Below are positions 40,457-49,221 of a DNA stretch of 64,000 nt, piece by piece. Within the stretch, counting starts at the first letter, position 1; each line of letters begins with the position of its first letter. A program made the translations under genes and the position numbers. The notes below the pieces were generated by a model that was not told the DNA's origin, made no database searches, and saw nothing but the letters and a program-made list of their open reading frames with translations. Source of the DNA: Kosakonia oryzae (GTDB lineage Bacteria > Pseudomonadota > Gammaproteobacteria > Enterobacterales > Enterobacteriaceae); assembly GCF_001658025.2 (NCBI RefSeq), contig NZ_CP014007.2:1116001-1180000 (forward strand). The letters run 5' to 3'.

Positions 40457-43087
40457 ATGAGCAAGAGCACCGCTGAGATCCGTCAGGCGTTTCTCGATTT
40501 TTTCCATAGCAAAGGACATCAGGTAGTTGCCAGCAGCTCCCTTGTGCCAAATAACGACCCGACTTTGCTGTTTACCAATGCAGGGATGAACCAGTTCAAG
40601 GATGTGTTCCTTGGGCTCGACAAGCGTAATTATTCCCGCGCCACCACGGCACAGCGTTGTGTCCGTGCCGGTGGTAAACACAATGACCTGGAAAATGTCG
40701 GTTACACTGCACGTCATCACACCTTTTTTGAAATGCTGGGCAACTTCAGCTTCGGCGATTACTTCAAACATGATGCTATTCAATATGCATGGGAACTGCT
40801 GACCGGTGAAAACTGGTTCAACCTGCCGAAAGAGCGTCTGTGGGTGACGGTGTACGAAACGGATGATGAAGCTTACGAAATTTGGGAAAAAGAAGTTGGT
40901 ATCCCGCGTGAGCGTATTATTCGCATCGGTGATAACAAAGGCGCAGCTTACGCGTCTGATAACTTCTGGCAGATGGGCGATACCGGCCCGTGCGGCCCGT
41001 GTACTGAGATTTTCTACGATCACGGCGATCACATCTGGGGCGGCCCTCCGGGCAGTCCGGAAGAAGATGGCGACCGTTACATCGAAATCTGGAACATCGT
41101 CTTTATGCAGTTTAACCGCCAGGCTGATGGCACCATGGAACCGCTGCCGAAACCGTCAGTGGACACTGGTATGGGCCTGGAGCGTGTGGCAGCCGTACTG
41201 CAACATGTGAACTCCAACTATGAAATCGATCTGTTCGTTAAGCTGATCGAAGCCGTAGCGAAAGTAACCGGCGCGACGGATTTGAGCAACAAATCCCTGC
41301 GTGTTATCGCGGACCACATTCGCTCCTGTGCTTTCCTTATTGCTGACGGCGTGATCCCATCGAACGAAAACCGCGGCTACGTGCTGCGTCGTATCATCCG
41401 TCGTGCTATCCGCCACGGTAACATGCTGGGCGCGAAGGACACCTTCTTCTATAAACTGGTTGCGCCGCTGATCGCTGTGATGGGCTCTGCCGGTGAAGAT
41501 CTGCAACGCCAGCAGGCGCAGGTTGAACAGGTTCTGAAAACCGAAGAAGAGCAGTTTGCCCGTACTCTGGAGCGCGGTCTGGCGCTGCTGGACGAAGAGC
41601 TGGCAAAACTGAAAGGGGATACGCTGGACGGTGAAACGGTCTTCCGTCTGTACGATACCTACGGTTTCCCGATGGATCTGACAGCGGACGTTTGCCGCGA
41701 GCGTAACCTGAAAATTGATGAAGCCGGTTTTGAAGCCGCCATGGAAGAGCAGCGCCGTCGCGCCCGCGAATCCAGCGGTTTTGGCGCGGACTACAACGCG
41801 ATGATTCGCGTGGATAGCGCCTCTGAATTTAAAGGCTACGATCATCTTGAACTGAACGGCAAAGTGACTGCGCTGTTTGTCGATGGCAAACCGGTGAACG
41901 CGATTGCTGCAGGGCAGGAAGCGGTTGTCGTGCTTGATGAAACGCCATTCTATGCAGAATCCGGCGGTCAGGTTGGCGATAAAGGCGAACTGAAAGGCAA
42001 CGGTTTTGCGTTTGCCGTGCAGGACACACAGAAATATGGTCAGGCAATTGGCCACATCGGCAAGCTGGCGACCGGGACCCTGAAACTGGGTGACGGCGTG
42101 AAAGCGGAAGTCGACGAAGCGCGTCGCGCGCGCATCCGCCTGAACCACTCTGCAACGCACCTGATGCACGCTGCGTTGCGTTCCGTTCTTGGCACCCACG
42201 TCGCCCAGAAAGGCTCGCTGGTGAATGACAAAGCGCTGCGCTTTGACTTCTCTCATTTCGAAGCTATGAAGCCGTCTGAGATCCGCGCGGTGGAAGATCT
42301 GGTGAACGCGCAAATTCGCCGTAACCTGCCGATCGAAACTAACATCATGGATCTGGAAGCTGCGAAAGCGAATGGCGCGATGGCGCTGTTTGGCGAGAAA
42401 TACGATGAGCGCGTACGTGTACTGAGCATGGGCGATTTCTCTACCGAATTGTGTGGCGGTACACATGCTTCCCGCACCGGTGATATCGGTCTGTTCCGCA
42501 TTGTGTCTGAATCCGGCACTGCTGCGGGTGTGCGTCGTATCGAAGCGGTTACCGGTGAAGGTGCGATTGCCAGTCTGCATGCACAGAGCGATCAGCTGCA
42601 CGATATCGCGCAGTTGCTGAAAGGTGATAGCCAGAACCTTGGCGACAAAGTGCGTACCGTTATTGATCGTACGCGTCAGCTGGAAAAAGAGTTGCAGCAG
42701 CTTAAAGAGCAGGCGGCAGCGCAGGAGAGCGCGAACCTGTCCGGTAAAGCTATCGATCTTAACGGTGTGAAATTGCTGGTCAGCGAACTGGCAGGCGTCG
42801 AGCCGAAGATGCTGCGTACCATGGTGGACGATCTGAAGAACCAGTTGGGTGCTTCTGTTATTGTTCTCGCCACTGTGGCTGAAGGGAAAGTTTCTCTGAT
42901 TGCGGGCGTCTCGAAGGATGTGACTGACCGTGTGAAAGCAGGGGATCTGGTTGGTATGGTTGCCCAGCAGGTCGGGGGCAAAGGGGGCGGACGTCCGGAC
43001 ATGGCGCAAGCCGGTGGTACCGACGCGGCTGCGCTTCCTGCTGCTCTTGCCAGTGTTAAAGACTGGGTAAGCGCAAAACTGTCATAA
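40457..43087 (+). CDS. alaS: Alanyl-tRNA synthetase
   Basis: An 876-residue class II synthetase, full length. The N-terminal aminoacylation core includes the motif [20 protein letters not shown] and motif 2 residues in the [14 protein letters not shown] region. The editing domain has HSATH (about residues 565-569) and the Cys/His pair in [11 protein letters not shown] (about 667-671). The C-Ala domain ends [16 protein letters not shown]. It charges tRNA-Ala and removes misactivated Ser or Gly. Confidence 0.98.
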   Translation: MSKSTAEIRQAFLDFFHSKGHQVVASSSLVPNNDPTLLFTNAGMNQFKDVFLGLDKRNYSRATTAQRCVRAGGKHNDLENVGYTARHHTFFEMLGNFSFGDYFKHDAIQYAWELLTGENWFNLPKERLWVTVYETDDEAYEIWEKEVGIPRERIIRIGDNKGAAYASDNFWQMGDTGPCGPCTEIFYDHGDHIWGGPPGSPEEDGDRYIEIWNIVFMQFNRQADGTMEPLPKPSVDTGMGLERVAAVLQHVNSNYEIDLFVKLIEAVAKVTGATDLSNKSLRVIADHIRSCAFLIADGVIPSNENRGYVLRRIIRRAIRHGNMLGAKDTFFYKLVAPLIAVMGSAGEDLQRQQAQVEQVLKTEEEQFARTLERGLALLDEELAKLKGDTLDGETVFRLYDTYGFPMDLTADVCRERNLKIDEAGFEAAMEEQRRRARESSGFGADYNAMIRVDSASEFKGYDHLELNGKVTALFVDGKPVNAIAAGQEAVVVLDETPFYAESGGQVGDKGELKGNGFAFAVQDTQKYGQAIGHIGKLATGTLKLGDGVKAEVDEARRARIRLNHSATHLMHAALRSVLGTHVAQKGSLVNDKALRFDFSHFEAMKPSEIRAVEDLVNAQIRRNLPIETNIMDLEAAKANGAMALFGEKYDERVRVLSMGDFSTELCGGTHASRTGDIGLFRIVSESGTAAGVRRIEAVTGEGAIASLHAQSDQLHDIAQLLKGDSQNLGDKVRTVIDRTRQLEKELQQLKEQAAAQESANLSGKAIDLNGVKLLVSELAGVEPKMLRTMVDDLKNQLGASVIVLATVAEGKVSLIAGVSKDVTDRVKAGDLVGMVAQQVGGKGGGRPDMAQAGGTDAAALPAALASVKDWVSAKLS

Positions 43088-43104
43088 CTACAAAGCGAAT
43101 GCAC

Positions 43105-43135
43105 AGGCCATAATCTTACCGATTATGGCCTTGTT
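43105..43135 (+). terminator. alaS terminator
   Basis: AGGCCATAATC-TTACC-GATTATGGCCT, an 11-bp perfect stem followed by TGTT, 18 bp after the alaS stop. The remaining 190 bp to csrA should hold the csrA promoters, but no single promoter is clear. Confidence 0.8.
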
Positions 43136-43327
43136 GCCACTACGCTATTGATAACAAGAAAGTCAGGTTGAAGTTGTGTATATCGGCTAAACTTACGTTT
43201 AACAGAATGTGATGCCGTGACTGCTTACACTTTACGTGTTTGTCATCGCTTACTTTTTGGCGTTATATGATGGATAATGCCGGGATACAGAGAGACCCGA
43301 CTCTTTTAATCTTTCAAGGAGCAAAGA

Positions 43328-43513
43328 ATGCTGATTCTGACTCGTCGAGTTGGTGAAACCCTCATGATTGGGGATGAGGTCACTGTGACTGTCTTAGGGG
43401 TTAAGGGTAACCAGGTGCGCATTGGCGTTAATGCCCCGAAAGAAGTATCTGTTCACCGTGAAGAGATCTACCAGCGTATCCAGGCTGAAAAATCACAGCA
43501 GTCCAACTACTGA
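43328..43513 (+). CDS. csrA: Carbon storage regulator CsrA
   Basis: A 61-residue RNA-binding dimer, essentially the E. coli protein. Its two RNA-binding surfaces, [11 protein letters not shown] at the N-terminus and [11 protein letters not shown] with the critical Arg44, are intact. It binds GGA motifs in mRNA leaders and controls glycogen, motility and biofilm genes. AAGGAG 5 nt upstream of the ATG gives a strong ribosome site. Confidence 0.98.
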   Translation: MLILTRRVGETLMIGDEVTVTVLGVKGNQVRIGVNAPKEVSVHREEIYQRIQAEKSQQSNY

Positions 43514-43522
43514 TGCTATTAT

Positions 43523-43549
43523 GCGTCTCGCGGCTCTACGGCGAGACGC
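43523..43549 (+). terminator. Hairpin after csrA
   Basis: GCGTCTCGC and GCGAGACGC are 9-bp perfect arms just after the csrA stop. A T-run is missing, so it may be a processing or weak termination hairpin. Confidence 0.5.
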
Positions 43550-43759
43550 AACACCTCCTCCAGATTTTCTCCTCTCCAGGTTTCCTTTTTATTTCAGCCC
43601 GCTGATTTTTTATATCAGCCTCGTATTTTCGTGGCTGGCTTGTTTTTGTCTTTCTTCAACGAAGCGGCGGAAATTCTGCTGAGAAAACATCCTTTTTGGC
43701 CTTTTTACAGGCTAATTGACTGCGAAGTGTGCAAACGATTCAGGGGCTGGAAAAATTGT
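43550..43759. other. Intergenic region csrA to serV
   Basis: No gene or repeat recognised between the csrA hairpin and the tRNA promoter. The region is AT-rich, with a stretch TTATATCAGCC and many short runs of T. Short frames here have neither a Shine-Dalgarno nor recognisable sequence. Confidence 0.4.
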
Positions 43760-43787
43760 TTGACTTATAAGTCCCAGAAAGTAATAT
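43760..43787 (+). promoter_or_regulatory. Promoter of the serV-argVYZQ-type tRNA operon
   Basis: -35 TTGACT (43760-43765), 16-bp spacer and -10 TAATAT (43782-43787), followed by the GC-rich discriminator GCGCCACGCAGC typical of stringently controlled stable RNA promoters. It is about 60 bp upstream of the Ser tRNA. Confidence 0.8.
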
Positions 43788-43849
43788 GTGCGCCACGCAG
43801 CGACGATGAGCTCTCAACAAGTTCTTCAAAGCACTCGAAAGAGGCGTGT

Positions 43850-43942
43850 GGTGAGGTGGCCGAGAGGCTGAAGGCGCTCCCCTGCTAAGGGAGTATGCGG
43901 TCAAAAGCTGCATCCGGGGTTCGAATCCCCGCCTCACCGCCA
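43850..43942 (+). tRNA. serV: tRNA-Ser (GCT)
   Basis: 93 nt with long variable arm, acceptor GGTGAGG/CCTCACC, anticodon loop CTGCTAA giving GCT (reads AGC/AGU), T loop GTTCGAATC and encoded CCA. It is the first gene of the tRNA cluster, as in E. coli serV. Confidence 0.97.
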
Positions 43943-43946
43943 TTTT

Positions 43947-44023
43947 GCATCCGTAGCTCAGCTGGATAGAGTACTCGGCTACGAACCGAGCGGTCGGAGG
44001 TTCGAATCCTCCCGGATGCACCA
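43947..44023 (+). tRNA. argV: tRNA-Arg (ACG), copy 1
   Basis: 77 nt with acceptor GCATCCG/CGGATGC, anticodon loop CTACGAA giving ACG (inosine-modified in the mature tRNA), T loop TTCGAAT and encoded CCA. It starts 4 bp after the Ser tRNA. The gene symbol among argQVYZ cannot be assigned individually; it is chosen by position. Confidence 0.97.
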
Positions 44024-44158
44024 TATTTTGAGGAAATGACAGCGAGTTTGTTGTTTCCGAAACGGCGGATAAAACCGCCTGCACCAGGGGGGATAACGTT
44101 GCATTAGCAACGGCCCGCAGGGCGAGTCGCAAGACGAGTCATCCTCCCGGATGCACCA
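44024..44158 (+). repeat. 135-bp A repeat, copy 1, ending in a tRNA-Arg 3' remnant
   Basis: Starts right after tRNA-Arg 1. It has a hairpin GGCGG-ATAAAA-CCGCC, another CGTTGC-ATTA-GCAACG, and ends with the 18 bp ATCCTCCCGGATGCACCA identical to the tRNA 3' end (44141-44158). Same length and nearly identical to copies at 44435 and 44708. Confidence 0.85.
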
Positions 44159-44219
44159 TCTTTGTCAGTGTGGCGAGGAACGCAGCACTGAATCAGCGCA
44201 GTAAATAAGTATTCCCGAT
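44159..44219 (+). repeat. 61-bp B spacer, copy 1
   Basis: Starts TCTTTGTCAGTGTGGCGAGG and runs to the start of tRNA-Arg 2. It is nearly identical to 44297-44357 and 44570-44630. Confidence 0.85.
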
Positions 44220-44296
44220 GCATCCGTAGCTCAGCTGGATAGAGTACTCGGCTACGAACCGAGCGGTCGGAGGTTCGAATCCTCCCGGATGCACCA
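44220..44296 (+). tRNA. tRNA-Arg (ACG), copy 2
   Basis: 77 nt, identical to the copy at 43947, with anticodon ACG and encoded CCA. It is followed directly by a B spacer with no A repeat. Confidence 0.97.
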
Positions 44297-44357
44297 TCTT
44301 TATCAGTGTGGCGAGGAACGCAGCACTGAATCAGCGTAGTAAATAAGTAATCCCGAT
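44297..44357 (+). repeat. 61-bp B spacer, copy 2
   Basis: Begins TCTTTATCAGTGTGGCGAGG and separates tRNA-Arg copies 2 and 3 without an intervening A repeat. Confidence 0.85.
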
Positions 44358-44434
44358 GCATCCGTAGCTCAGCTGGATAGAGTACTCGGCTACGAACCGA
44401 GCGGTCGGAGGTTCGAATCCTCCCGGATGCACCA
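44358..44434 (+). tRNA. tRNA-Arg (ACG), copy 3
   Basis: 77 nt, identical to the other copies, with anticodon ACG and encoded CCA. Confidence 0.97.
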
Positions 44435-44569
44435 TATTTTGAGGAAATGACAGCGAGTTTGTTGTTTCCGAAACGGCGGATAAAACCGCCTGCACCAGGG
44501 GGGATAACGTTGCATTAGCAACGGCCCGCAGGGCGAGTCGTAAGACGAGTCATCCTCCCGGATGCACCA
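44435..44569 (+). repeat. 135-bp A repeat, copy 2
   Basis: Near-identical to 44024-44158, and ends in the 18-bp tRNA-Arg 3' remnant at 44552-44569. Confidence 0.85.
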
Positions 44570-44630
44570 TCTTTATCAGTGTGGCGAGGAACGCAGCACT
44601 GAATCAGCGTAGTAAATAAGTATTTCCGAT
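44570..44630 (+). repeat. 61-bp B spacer, copy 3
   Basis: Near-identical to the other two B spacers and leads directly into tRNA-Arg copy 4. Confidence 0.85.
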
Positions 44631-44707
44631 GCATCCGTAGCTCAGCTGGATAGAGTACTCGGCTACGAACCGAGCGGTCGGAGGTTCGAATCCTCCCGGA
44701 TGCACCA
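44631..44707 (+). tRNA. tRNA-Arg (ACG), copy 4
   Basis: 77 nt, identical to the other copies, with anticodon ACG and encoded CCA. It is the last tRNA of the cluster. Confidence 0.97.
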
Positions 44708-44842
44708 TATTTTGAGGAAATGACAGCGAGTTTGTCGTTTCCGAAACGGCGGATAAAACCGCCTGCACCAGGGCGGATAACGTTGCTTTAGCAACGGCCC
44801 GCAGGGCGAGTCGAAAGACGAGTCATCCTCCCGGATGCACCA
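44708..44842 (+). repeat. 135-bp A repeat, copy 3
   Basis: Same length as copies 1 and 2 with a few substitutions (for example TTGTCG for TTGTTG and TTGCTTTAGCAACG in the second hairpin). It ends in the tRNA remnant at 44825-44842. Confidence 0.85.
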
Positions 44843-45093
44843 TCTTCTTATAAAATAACAGCCAGCCTGATGTTTCTGACGTCGCGGATAAAACCGCCTG
44901 CACCAGGGCGGGCATCGTTGTTTACACCATCTCTGCAAAATCTCCACTGCATCTTCTATAAACTCTGCCTCTTCTGAAAAAACATATTCTGCGAACCTCC
45001 TTCCAGTAAAGACATCTCAGCTTTCTCTTACCAGCAGCGACAAAAAACGTTGTTTACGTTAAAGTAACTGTTTGTTATCCGCTTTGTGAGAAC
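44843..45093 (+). repeat. Degenerate A repeat (44843-44930) and remaining gap before yqaB
   Basis: 44843-44930 keeps the core CGGATAAAACCGCCTGCACC followed by AGGGCGGG and a decayed second hairpin, and has no tRNA remnant (only CACCATCT). From 44931 to 45093 there is no gene or repeat I can support; the yqaB promoter should lie here. Confidence 0.6.
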
Positions 45094-45663
45094 ATGATGT
45101 ACGAACGTTACGCTGGTCTGATTTTTGATATGGATGGCACCATCCTGGACACCGAGCCGACCCACCGTAAAGCCTGGCATGAAGTGCTGGGACGTTACGG
45201 GATGCGTTTTGACGAGCAGTCCATGGTCGGGCTAAACGGCTCACCGACCTGGCGTATCGCGCAGTTCATCATTGAAGCGAATCAGGGCGATCTCGATCCG
45301 CATGCGCTGGCGCAGGAGAAAACCGCAGCGGTCAAAGCGATGCTGCTGGATTCAGTACGCCCTCTGCCATTAATCGACGTTGTAAAAGAGTGGCACGGCC
45401 GTCGCCCCATGTCGGTGGGAACCGGCAGTGAAAGCGCTATTGCGGAAGCACTATTGGCGCACCTTGGTCTGCGTCACTATTTCAATGCGGTTGTTGCCGC
45501 CGATCATGTTAAAAATCACAAACCTGCACCGGATACCTTCCTGCTTTGCGCCCAACAAATGGGCGTGGAACCGGCGCAGTGCGTGGTATTTGAAGATGCA
45601 GATTTCGGTATCCAGGCGGCGCAGGCCGCCGGTATGGATGCAGTTGATGTACGCTTATTGTGA
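45094..45663 (+). CDS. yqaB: Fructose-1-phosphatase/6-phosphogluconatase YqaB
   Basis: A 189-residue HAD-superfamily phosphatase. The catalytic motif DMDGTILDTEPTHRKAW is near the N-terminus, motif II GTGSES, the Lys in HVKNHKPAPDTFLLC, and motif IV VVFEDADFGIQAA. In E. coli it dephosphorylates fructose 1-phosphate and 6-phosphogluconate. Two adjacent ATGs (45094, 45097) are possible starts. Its stop overlaps the yqaA start. Confidence 0.95.
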   Translation: MMYERYAGLIFDMDGTILDTEPTHRKAWHEVLGRYGMRFDEQSMVGLNGSPTWRIAQFIIEANQGDLDPHALAQEKTAAVKAMLLDSVRPLPLIDVVKEWHGRRPMSVGTGSESAIAEALLAHLGLRHYFNAVVAADHVKNHKPAPDTFLLCAQQMGVEPAQCVVFEDADFGIQAAQAAGMDAVDVRLL

Positions 45664-46088
45664 GTGACAGTCTGTCGCTCCTGTCATTGTTTGCCAGTAG
45701 CTTCCTCAGCGCCACGCTGTTGCCCGGCAATTCTGAGGTTGTGCTGATTGCGATGCTGCTCTCTGGTGTCAGTCAGCCCTGGCTACTCGTAGTAATAGCA
45801 ACAATGGGTAATAGCCTTGGAGGGCTGACTAACGTTATTCTTGGGCGTTTCTTTCCGCAGCGTAAAACATCGCGCTGGCAGGAAAAAGCGACTCACTGGC
45901 TCAGACGTTACGGCGCGGCAGCGCTGCTTCTGAGCTGGATGCCTGTTATAGGCGATGTGCTGTGTCTGCTGGCGGGCTGGATGCGCCTTTCATGGGGACC
46001 AGTGCTGTTTTTTTTATGCCTTGGCAAGGCGTTACGCTATGTGGCGATAGCCCTGGTAACGCTACAGGGTATGACGTGGTGGCACTAA
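45660..46088 (+). CDS. yqaA: DedA-like inner-membrane protein YqaA
   Basis: A 142-residue membrane protein of the SNARE-associated/DedA-like family. Several hydrophobic segments are present, with family features LLPGNSEVVLIAMLL near the N-terminus and GNSLGGLTNVILGRFFP in the middle. The function is unknown. The start is GTG at 45660, overlapping the yqaB stop (GTGA), so translation is coupled. Confidence 0.93.
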   Translation: MSDSLSLLSLFASSFLSATLLPGNSEVVLIAMLLSGVSQPWLLVVIATMGNSLGGLTNVILGRFFPQRKTSRWQEKATHWLRRYGAAALLLSWMPVIGDVLCLLAGWMRLSWGPVLFFLCLGKALRYVAIALVTLQGMTWWH

Positions 46089-46168
46089 TTGGACTGAGTG
46101 AGTGACCTTTAATCGTCAACCATTACAATTATGCTTAATAAAATGATTATTACAGGCGGGAGGTCAAC

Positions 46169-47713
46169 TTGATCCCGGACGTATCACAGGCATTGTCCTG
46201 GCTGGAAAAACATCCTCAGGCAGTAAAGGGGATTCAACGCGGTCTTGAACGTGAGACGCTGCGCGTAAACGCAGATGGCTCGCTGGCGACCACCGGTCAT
46301 GCGGCGACGCTCGGCTCTGCCTTAACTCATCAGTGGATCACTACTGATTTTGCGGAAGCGCTTCTGGAGTTTATTACGCCGGTCGATGGCGATATCGACC
46401 ATATGTTGACGATCATGCGTGATATTCATCGCTACACTGCCCGCCAGATTGGCGACGAGCGGATGTGGCCGCTGAGTATGCCGTGCTATATCAAAGACGG
46501 CCAGCAGATTGAGCTGGCGCAGTACGGCACCTCCAACATCGGTCGCCTGAAAACGCTCTATCGCGAAGGGTTGAAAAACCGCTATGGCGCGCTGATGCAA
46601 ACCATTTCCGGCGTGCATTACAACTTCTCGTTGCCGATGGCATTCTGGGAAGCGAAAAGCGGCGGTACCGATAAAGAAACGGTATCCGACGGCTATTTCC
46701 GCCTGATCCGTAACTATTACCGTTTTGGCTGGGTGATCCCATATCTGTTTGGGGCGTCTCCGGCGATCTGCCCGTCGTTCCTGCAAGGGAAACCGACCAC
46801 GCTGCCGTTTGAGAAAACGCCGAACGGTATGTATTACCTGCCGTATGCCACATCGCTGCGCTTGAGCGATCTGGGCTATACCAATAAATCGCAGAACAAC
46901 CTGGGCATCACCTTTAATAATCTGCACGATTATGTGGTGGCGCTGAAGCGGGCAATAAAAACGCCTTCGGAAGAGTACGCTAAAATTGGTCTGAAGAAAG
47001 GCGATAAGTATCTGCAAATCAATACCAATATTTTGCAGATCGAGAATGAGCTGTATGCGCCGATTCGCCCGAAACGCGTGACCCGCAGCGGTGAAACGCC
47101 GTCGGATGCGCTGCTGCGCGGCGGCATTGAATATATTGAAGTGCGCTCGCTGGACATCAACCCCTTCACGGCGATTGGCGTTGACGAGCAGCAGGTTCGC
47201 TTCCTCGATCTGTTTATGGTCTGGTGCGTGCTGGCCGATGCGCCGGAGATGAGCAGTGACGAACTGCTGTGTACGCGTACAAACTGGAATCGCGTGATTC
47301 TGGAAGGGCGTAAGCCGGGTCTGACGCTGGGAATTGGCTGTGAAACCGCGCAATTCCCGCTGGTGAACGTCGGCAAAGATCTGTTCCGGGATTTGAAACG
47401 AGTGGCGCAGACGCTCGATGGCGTGTACGGTGGCAACGAATACGAGCAGGTGTGTGAACAACTGGTTGCCAGCTTTGACGATCCGGAGCTCACTTTCTCG
47501 GCGCGCATCCTGCGTTCGATGATCGATAACGGCATTGGTGGCACCGGCAAAGCGCTGGGCGATCAGTATCGTTCACAGCTTCGCGAAGAGCCGCTGGAAA
47601 TCCTGCACGAGGAAGATTTTATCGCCGAGTGCAAAGCATCACTGGCGCGTCAGGCAGAGGTTGAAGCCGGGGATAGCGAATCATTTGAAGCGTTACTCGC
47701 GCGTCACGCCTGA
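46169..47713 (+). CDS. gshA: Glutamate-cysteine ligase GshA
   Basis: A 514-residue ligase (E. coli type 1) that makes gamma-glutamylcysteine, the first step of glutathione synthesis. Conserved segments include [28 protein letters not shown], and [20 protein letters not shown]. The start is TTG at 46169, as in E. coli gshA, supported by GGGAGG 5 nt upstream. The sRNA micA lies on the other strand just downstream. Confidence 0.97.
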   Translation: MIPDVSQALSWLEKHPQAVKGIQRGLERETLRVNADGSLATTGHAATLGSALTHQWITTDFAEALLEFITPVDGDIDHMLTIMRDIHRYTARQIGDERMWPLSMPCYIKDGQQIELAQYGTSNIGRLKTLYREGLKNRYGALMQTISGVHYNFSLPMAFWEAKSGGTDKETVSDGYFRLIRNYYRFGWVIPYLFGASPAICPSFLQGKPTTLPFEKTPNGMYYLPYATSLRLSDLGYTNKSQNNLGITFNNLHDYVVALKRAIKTPSEEYAKIGLKKGDKYLQINTNILQIENELYAPIRPKRVTRSGETPSDALLRGGIEYIEVRSLDINPFTAIGVDEQQVRFLDLFMVWCVLADAPEMSSDELLCTRTNWNRVILEGRKPGLTLGIGCETAQFPLVNVGKDLFRDLKRVAQTLDGVYGGNEYEQVCEQLVASFDDPELTFSARILRSMIDNGIGGTGKALGDQYRSQLREEPLEILHEEDFIAECKASLARQAEVEAGDSESFEALLARHA

Positions 47714-47721
47714 CAGAAAAG

Positions 47722-47795
47722 AAAAAGGCCACATTGCTGTGGCCAAAATTTCATCTCTGAAAATCAGGGATGATGATAACAAATGCGCGTCTTTC
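47722..47795 (-). ncRNA. micA: MicA small RNA
   Basis: On the minus strand between gshA and luxS, as in E. coli. The transcript begins GAAAGACGCGCATTTGTTAT, includes ATCATCCCTGATTTTCAGAG, and ends in the terminator GGCCACAGCAATGTGGCC followed by TTTTT. It represses ompA and other membrane-protein mRNAs with Hfq under sigma-E control. About 74 nt. The hairpin loop sequence differs from the E. coli one, but the seed region (GCGCATTTGTTATCATC) is intact. Confidence 0.93.
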
Positions 47796-47801
47796 ATATA
47801 C

Positions 47802-47828
47802 TCAGACTCGCATGAAAAAGAAGAGTTC
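47802..47828 (-). promoter_or_regulatory. Sigma-E promoter of micA
   Basis: On the minus strand GAACTC (47828-47823), 15-bp spacer, and GTCTGA (47807-47802) match the sigma-E -35 (GAACTT) and -10 (TCTGA) elements, placed 7 nt upstream of the micA 5' end. Confidence 0.8.
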
Positions 47829-47866
47829 ACTTTTATTTAAAAAAAATCACTGTCGGAGGTGACTAA

Positions 47867-48382
47867 ATGCCATTGTTGGATAGCTTCACTGTCGATCATA
47901 CCCGTATGGAAGCCCCTGCTGTCCGTGTAGCCAAGACCATGGACACGCCGCATGGCGATACCATCACCGTATTCGACCTGCGTTTCTGCGTCCCTAACAA
48001 AGAAGTCATGCCGGAAAAAGGAATCCATACGCTTGAGCATCTGTTTGCTGGTTTCATGCGTAACCACCTCAACGGCAACGGCGTTGAGATCATCGATATT
48101 TCACCGATGGGTTGTCGCACGGGCTTCTATATGAGCCTGATCGGCGCGCCGGGTGAGCAGCGCGTTGCGGATGCGTGGAAAGCGTCGATGGCCGATGTGC
48201 TGAAGGTGAAAGAACAGAGCCAGATCCCGGAACTGAACGTCTACCAGTGCGGCACCTATACCATGCACTCGCTGGAAGAGGCGCAGGAAATCGCCCGTCA
48301 CATTCTCGACCGCGATGTCCGCGTTAACAGCAACGAAGAGCTGGCCCTGCCGAAAGAAAAATTGCAGGAACTGCACATCTAG
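47867..48382 (+). CDS. luxS: S-ribosylhomocysteine lyase LuxS
   Basis: A 171-residue iron/zinc enzyme that cleaves S-ribosylhomocysteine to homocysteine and the precursor of autoinducer 2. Metal ligands are His54 and His58 in [10 protein letters not shown] and Cys128 in [11 protein letters not shown]; Cys83 in GCRTGF is the general acid/base residue. GGAGG precedes the ATG. A hairpin follows at 48398-48421. Confidence 0.97.
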   Translation: MPLLDSFTVDHTRMEAPAVRVAKTMDTPHGDTITVFDLRFCVPNKEVMPEKGIHTLEHLFAGFMRNHLNGNGVEIIDISPMGCRTGFYMSLIGAPGEQRVADAWKASMADVLKVKEQSQIPELNVYQCGTYTMHSLEEAQEIARHILDRDVRVNSNEELALPKEKLQELHI

Positions 48383-48397
48383 TGCTGTCATTGTAGC

Positions 48398-48421
48398 GCC
48401 CGGTAGCTTCGCTTACCGGGC
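48398..48421. terminator. luxS downstream hairpin
   Basis: GCCCGGTA-8 nt-TACCGGGC forms an 8-bp perfect stem (GC TTC GC extends it). The sequence resembles a common enterobacterial REP-type palindrome and may end luxS transcription. Confidence 0.6.
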
Positions 48422-48450
48422 CTGCTTTCTCGCCACCCAGCGGCAACCCA

Positions 48451-49221
48451 ATGACCACCACCTTAACCTTCTCCTTTACGCACCGTCCTCTGCATCCCTT
48501 CGCCCATGATTATCAGCACGGCGACAGCGAACCGTGGCATCAGCACGACTGCGCACAGCTATTGCATAGCCTGAGCGGCGTGGTGCGCGTGGATACCGCT
48601 GCCGGATGCTGGGTCGTTCCGCCTGGTCGCGGCGTGTGGTTACCCGCCGGAACACAGCATGCTATCCGCATTACCGGTAGCGTCGCAGCCCGCACGCTGT
48701 TTATCGATCCGCTGGCTCGCGCCGATCTGCCTGCGTCCTGCCAAATCGTGCAGATCACGCCGCTGCTGCGCGAACTCATCGTCGCTGCGTTCGATCTGAC
48801 CCAGGAGTATGCGCCCGGCAGCCGTGATGAACGCATCTATGAACTGATTCTGGATGAAATCCGCGCCATGCCGGTGCTGCCATTTCACCTGCCGGAGCCG
48901 CAAAGCGCAGCGTTTCGCCAGCTCTGCGAACAGATCCGCGCCGAACCGGGATTAAGCTGGAGCAGTGCGCAGTCAGCCAGCCTGACGAACATGAGCGAGC
49001 GCACGCTGAACCGGCATTTTCAGCAGCAAACGGGGCTAAGTTACGGCGAATGGGTGCGACGCGCCCGTTTATTGGCGGCGTTGCTGCGCCTGGCGCAAGG
49101 GCAATCGGTACTGCGCGTGGCGCTGGATCTGGGATATGGCAGCCATAGCGCCTTTACGGCGATGTTTCGCCGGGTGATGGGCGTCTCACCCAGCGATTAC
49201 TTCCGCGAATCTTCCCTTTAG
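48451..49221 (+). CDS. AraC-family regulator with cupin domain
   Basis: A 256-residue regulator. The N-terminal cupin (about 25-110) has WHQHDCAQLLHSLSGVVRV and VWLPAGTQHAI. The C-terminal AraC domain has the two helix-turn-helix units TNMSERTLNRHFQQQTGLSY and VALDLGYGSHSAFTAMFRRV. The general architecture matches NimR and RclR-like proteins of E. coli. The end overlaps convergent isopropylmalate synthase by 4 bp. The target is unknown; a convergent neighbour is a weaker hint than a divergent one. Confidence 0.88.
   Translation: MTTTLTFSFTHRPLHPFAHDYQHGDSEPWHQHDCAQLLHSLSGVVRVDTAAGCWVVPPGRGVWLPAGTQHAIRITGSVAARTLFIDPLARADLPASCQIVQITPLLRELIVAAFDLTQEYAPGSRDERIYELILDEIRAMPVLPFHLPEPQSAAFRQLCEQIRAEPGLSWSSAQSASLTNMSERTLNRHFQQQTGLSYGEWVRRARLLAALLRLAQGQSVLRVALDLGYGSHSAFTAMFRRVMGVSPSDYFRESSL

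Noticed and set aside
41156-43009. A 617-codon open frame on the minus strand inside alaS
   Set aside because: A shadow of the alaS codon pattern, with no ribosome site and no recognisable domain.
43947-44842. Regularly spaced repeats that might be read as a CRISPR array
   Set aside because: The 77-bp repeats are tRNA genes with full cloverleaf features and the spacers are themselves repeated, so this is not CRISPR.
44708-45093. tRNA 3' remnants as attachment sites of an integrated element
   Set aside because: No integrase gene or mobile cargo lies between the remnants; the intervals are exactly 135-bp repeat units, so duplication within the tRNA operon explains them better.
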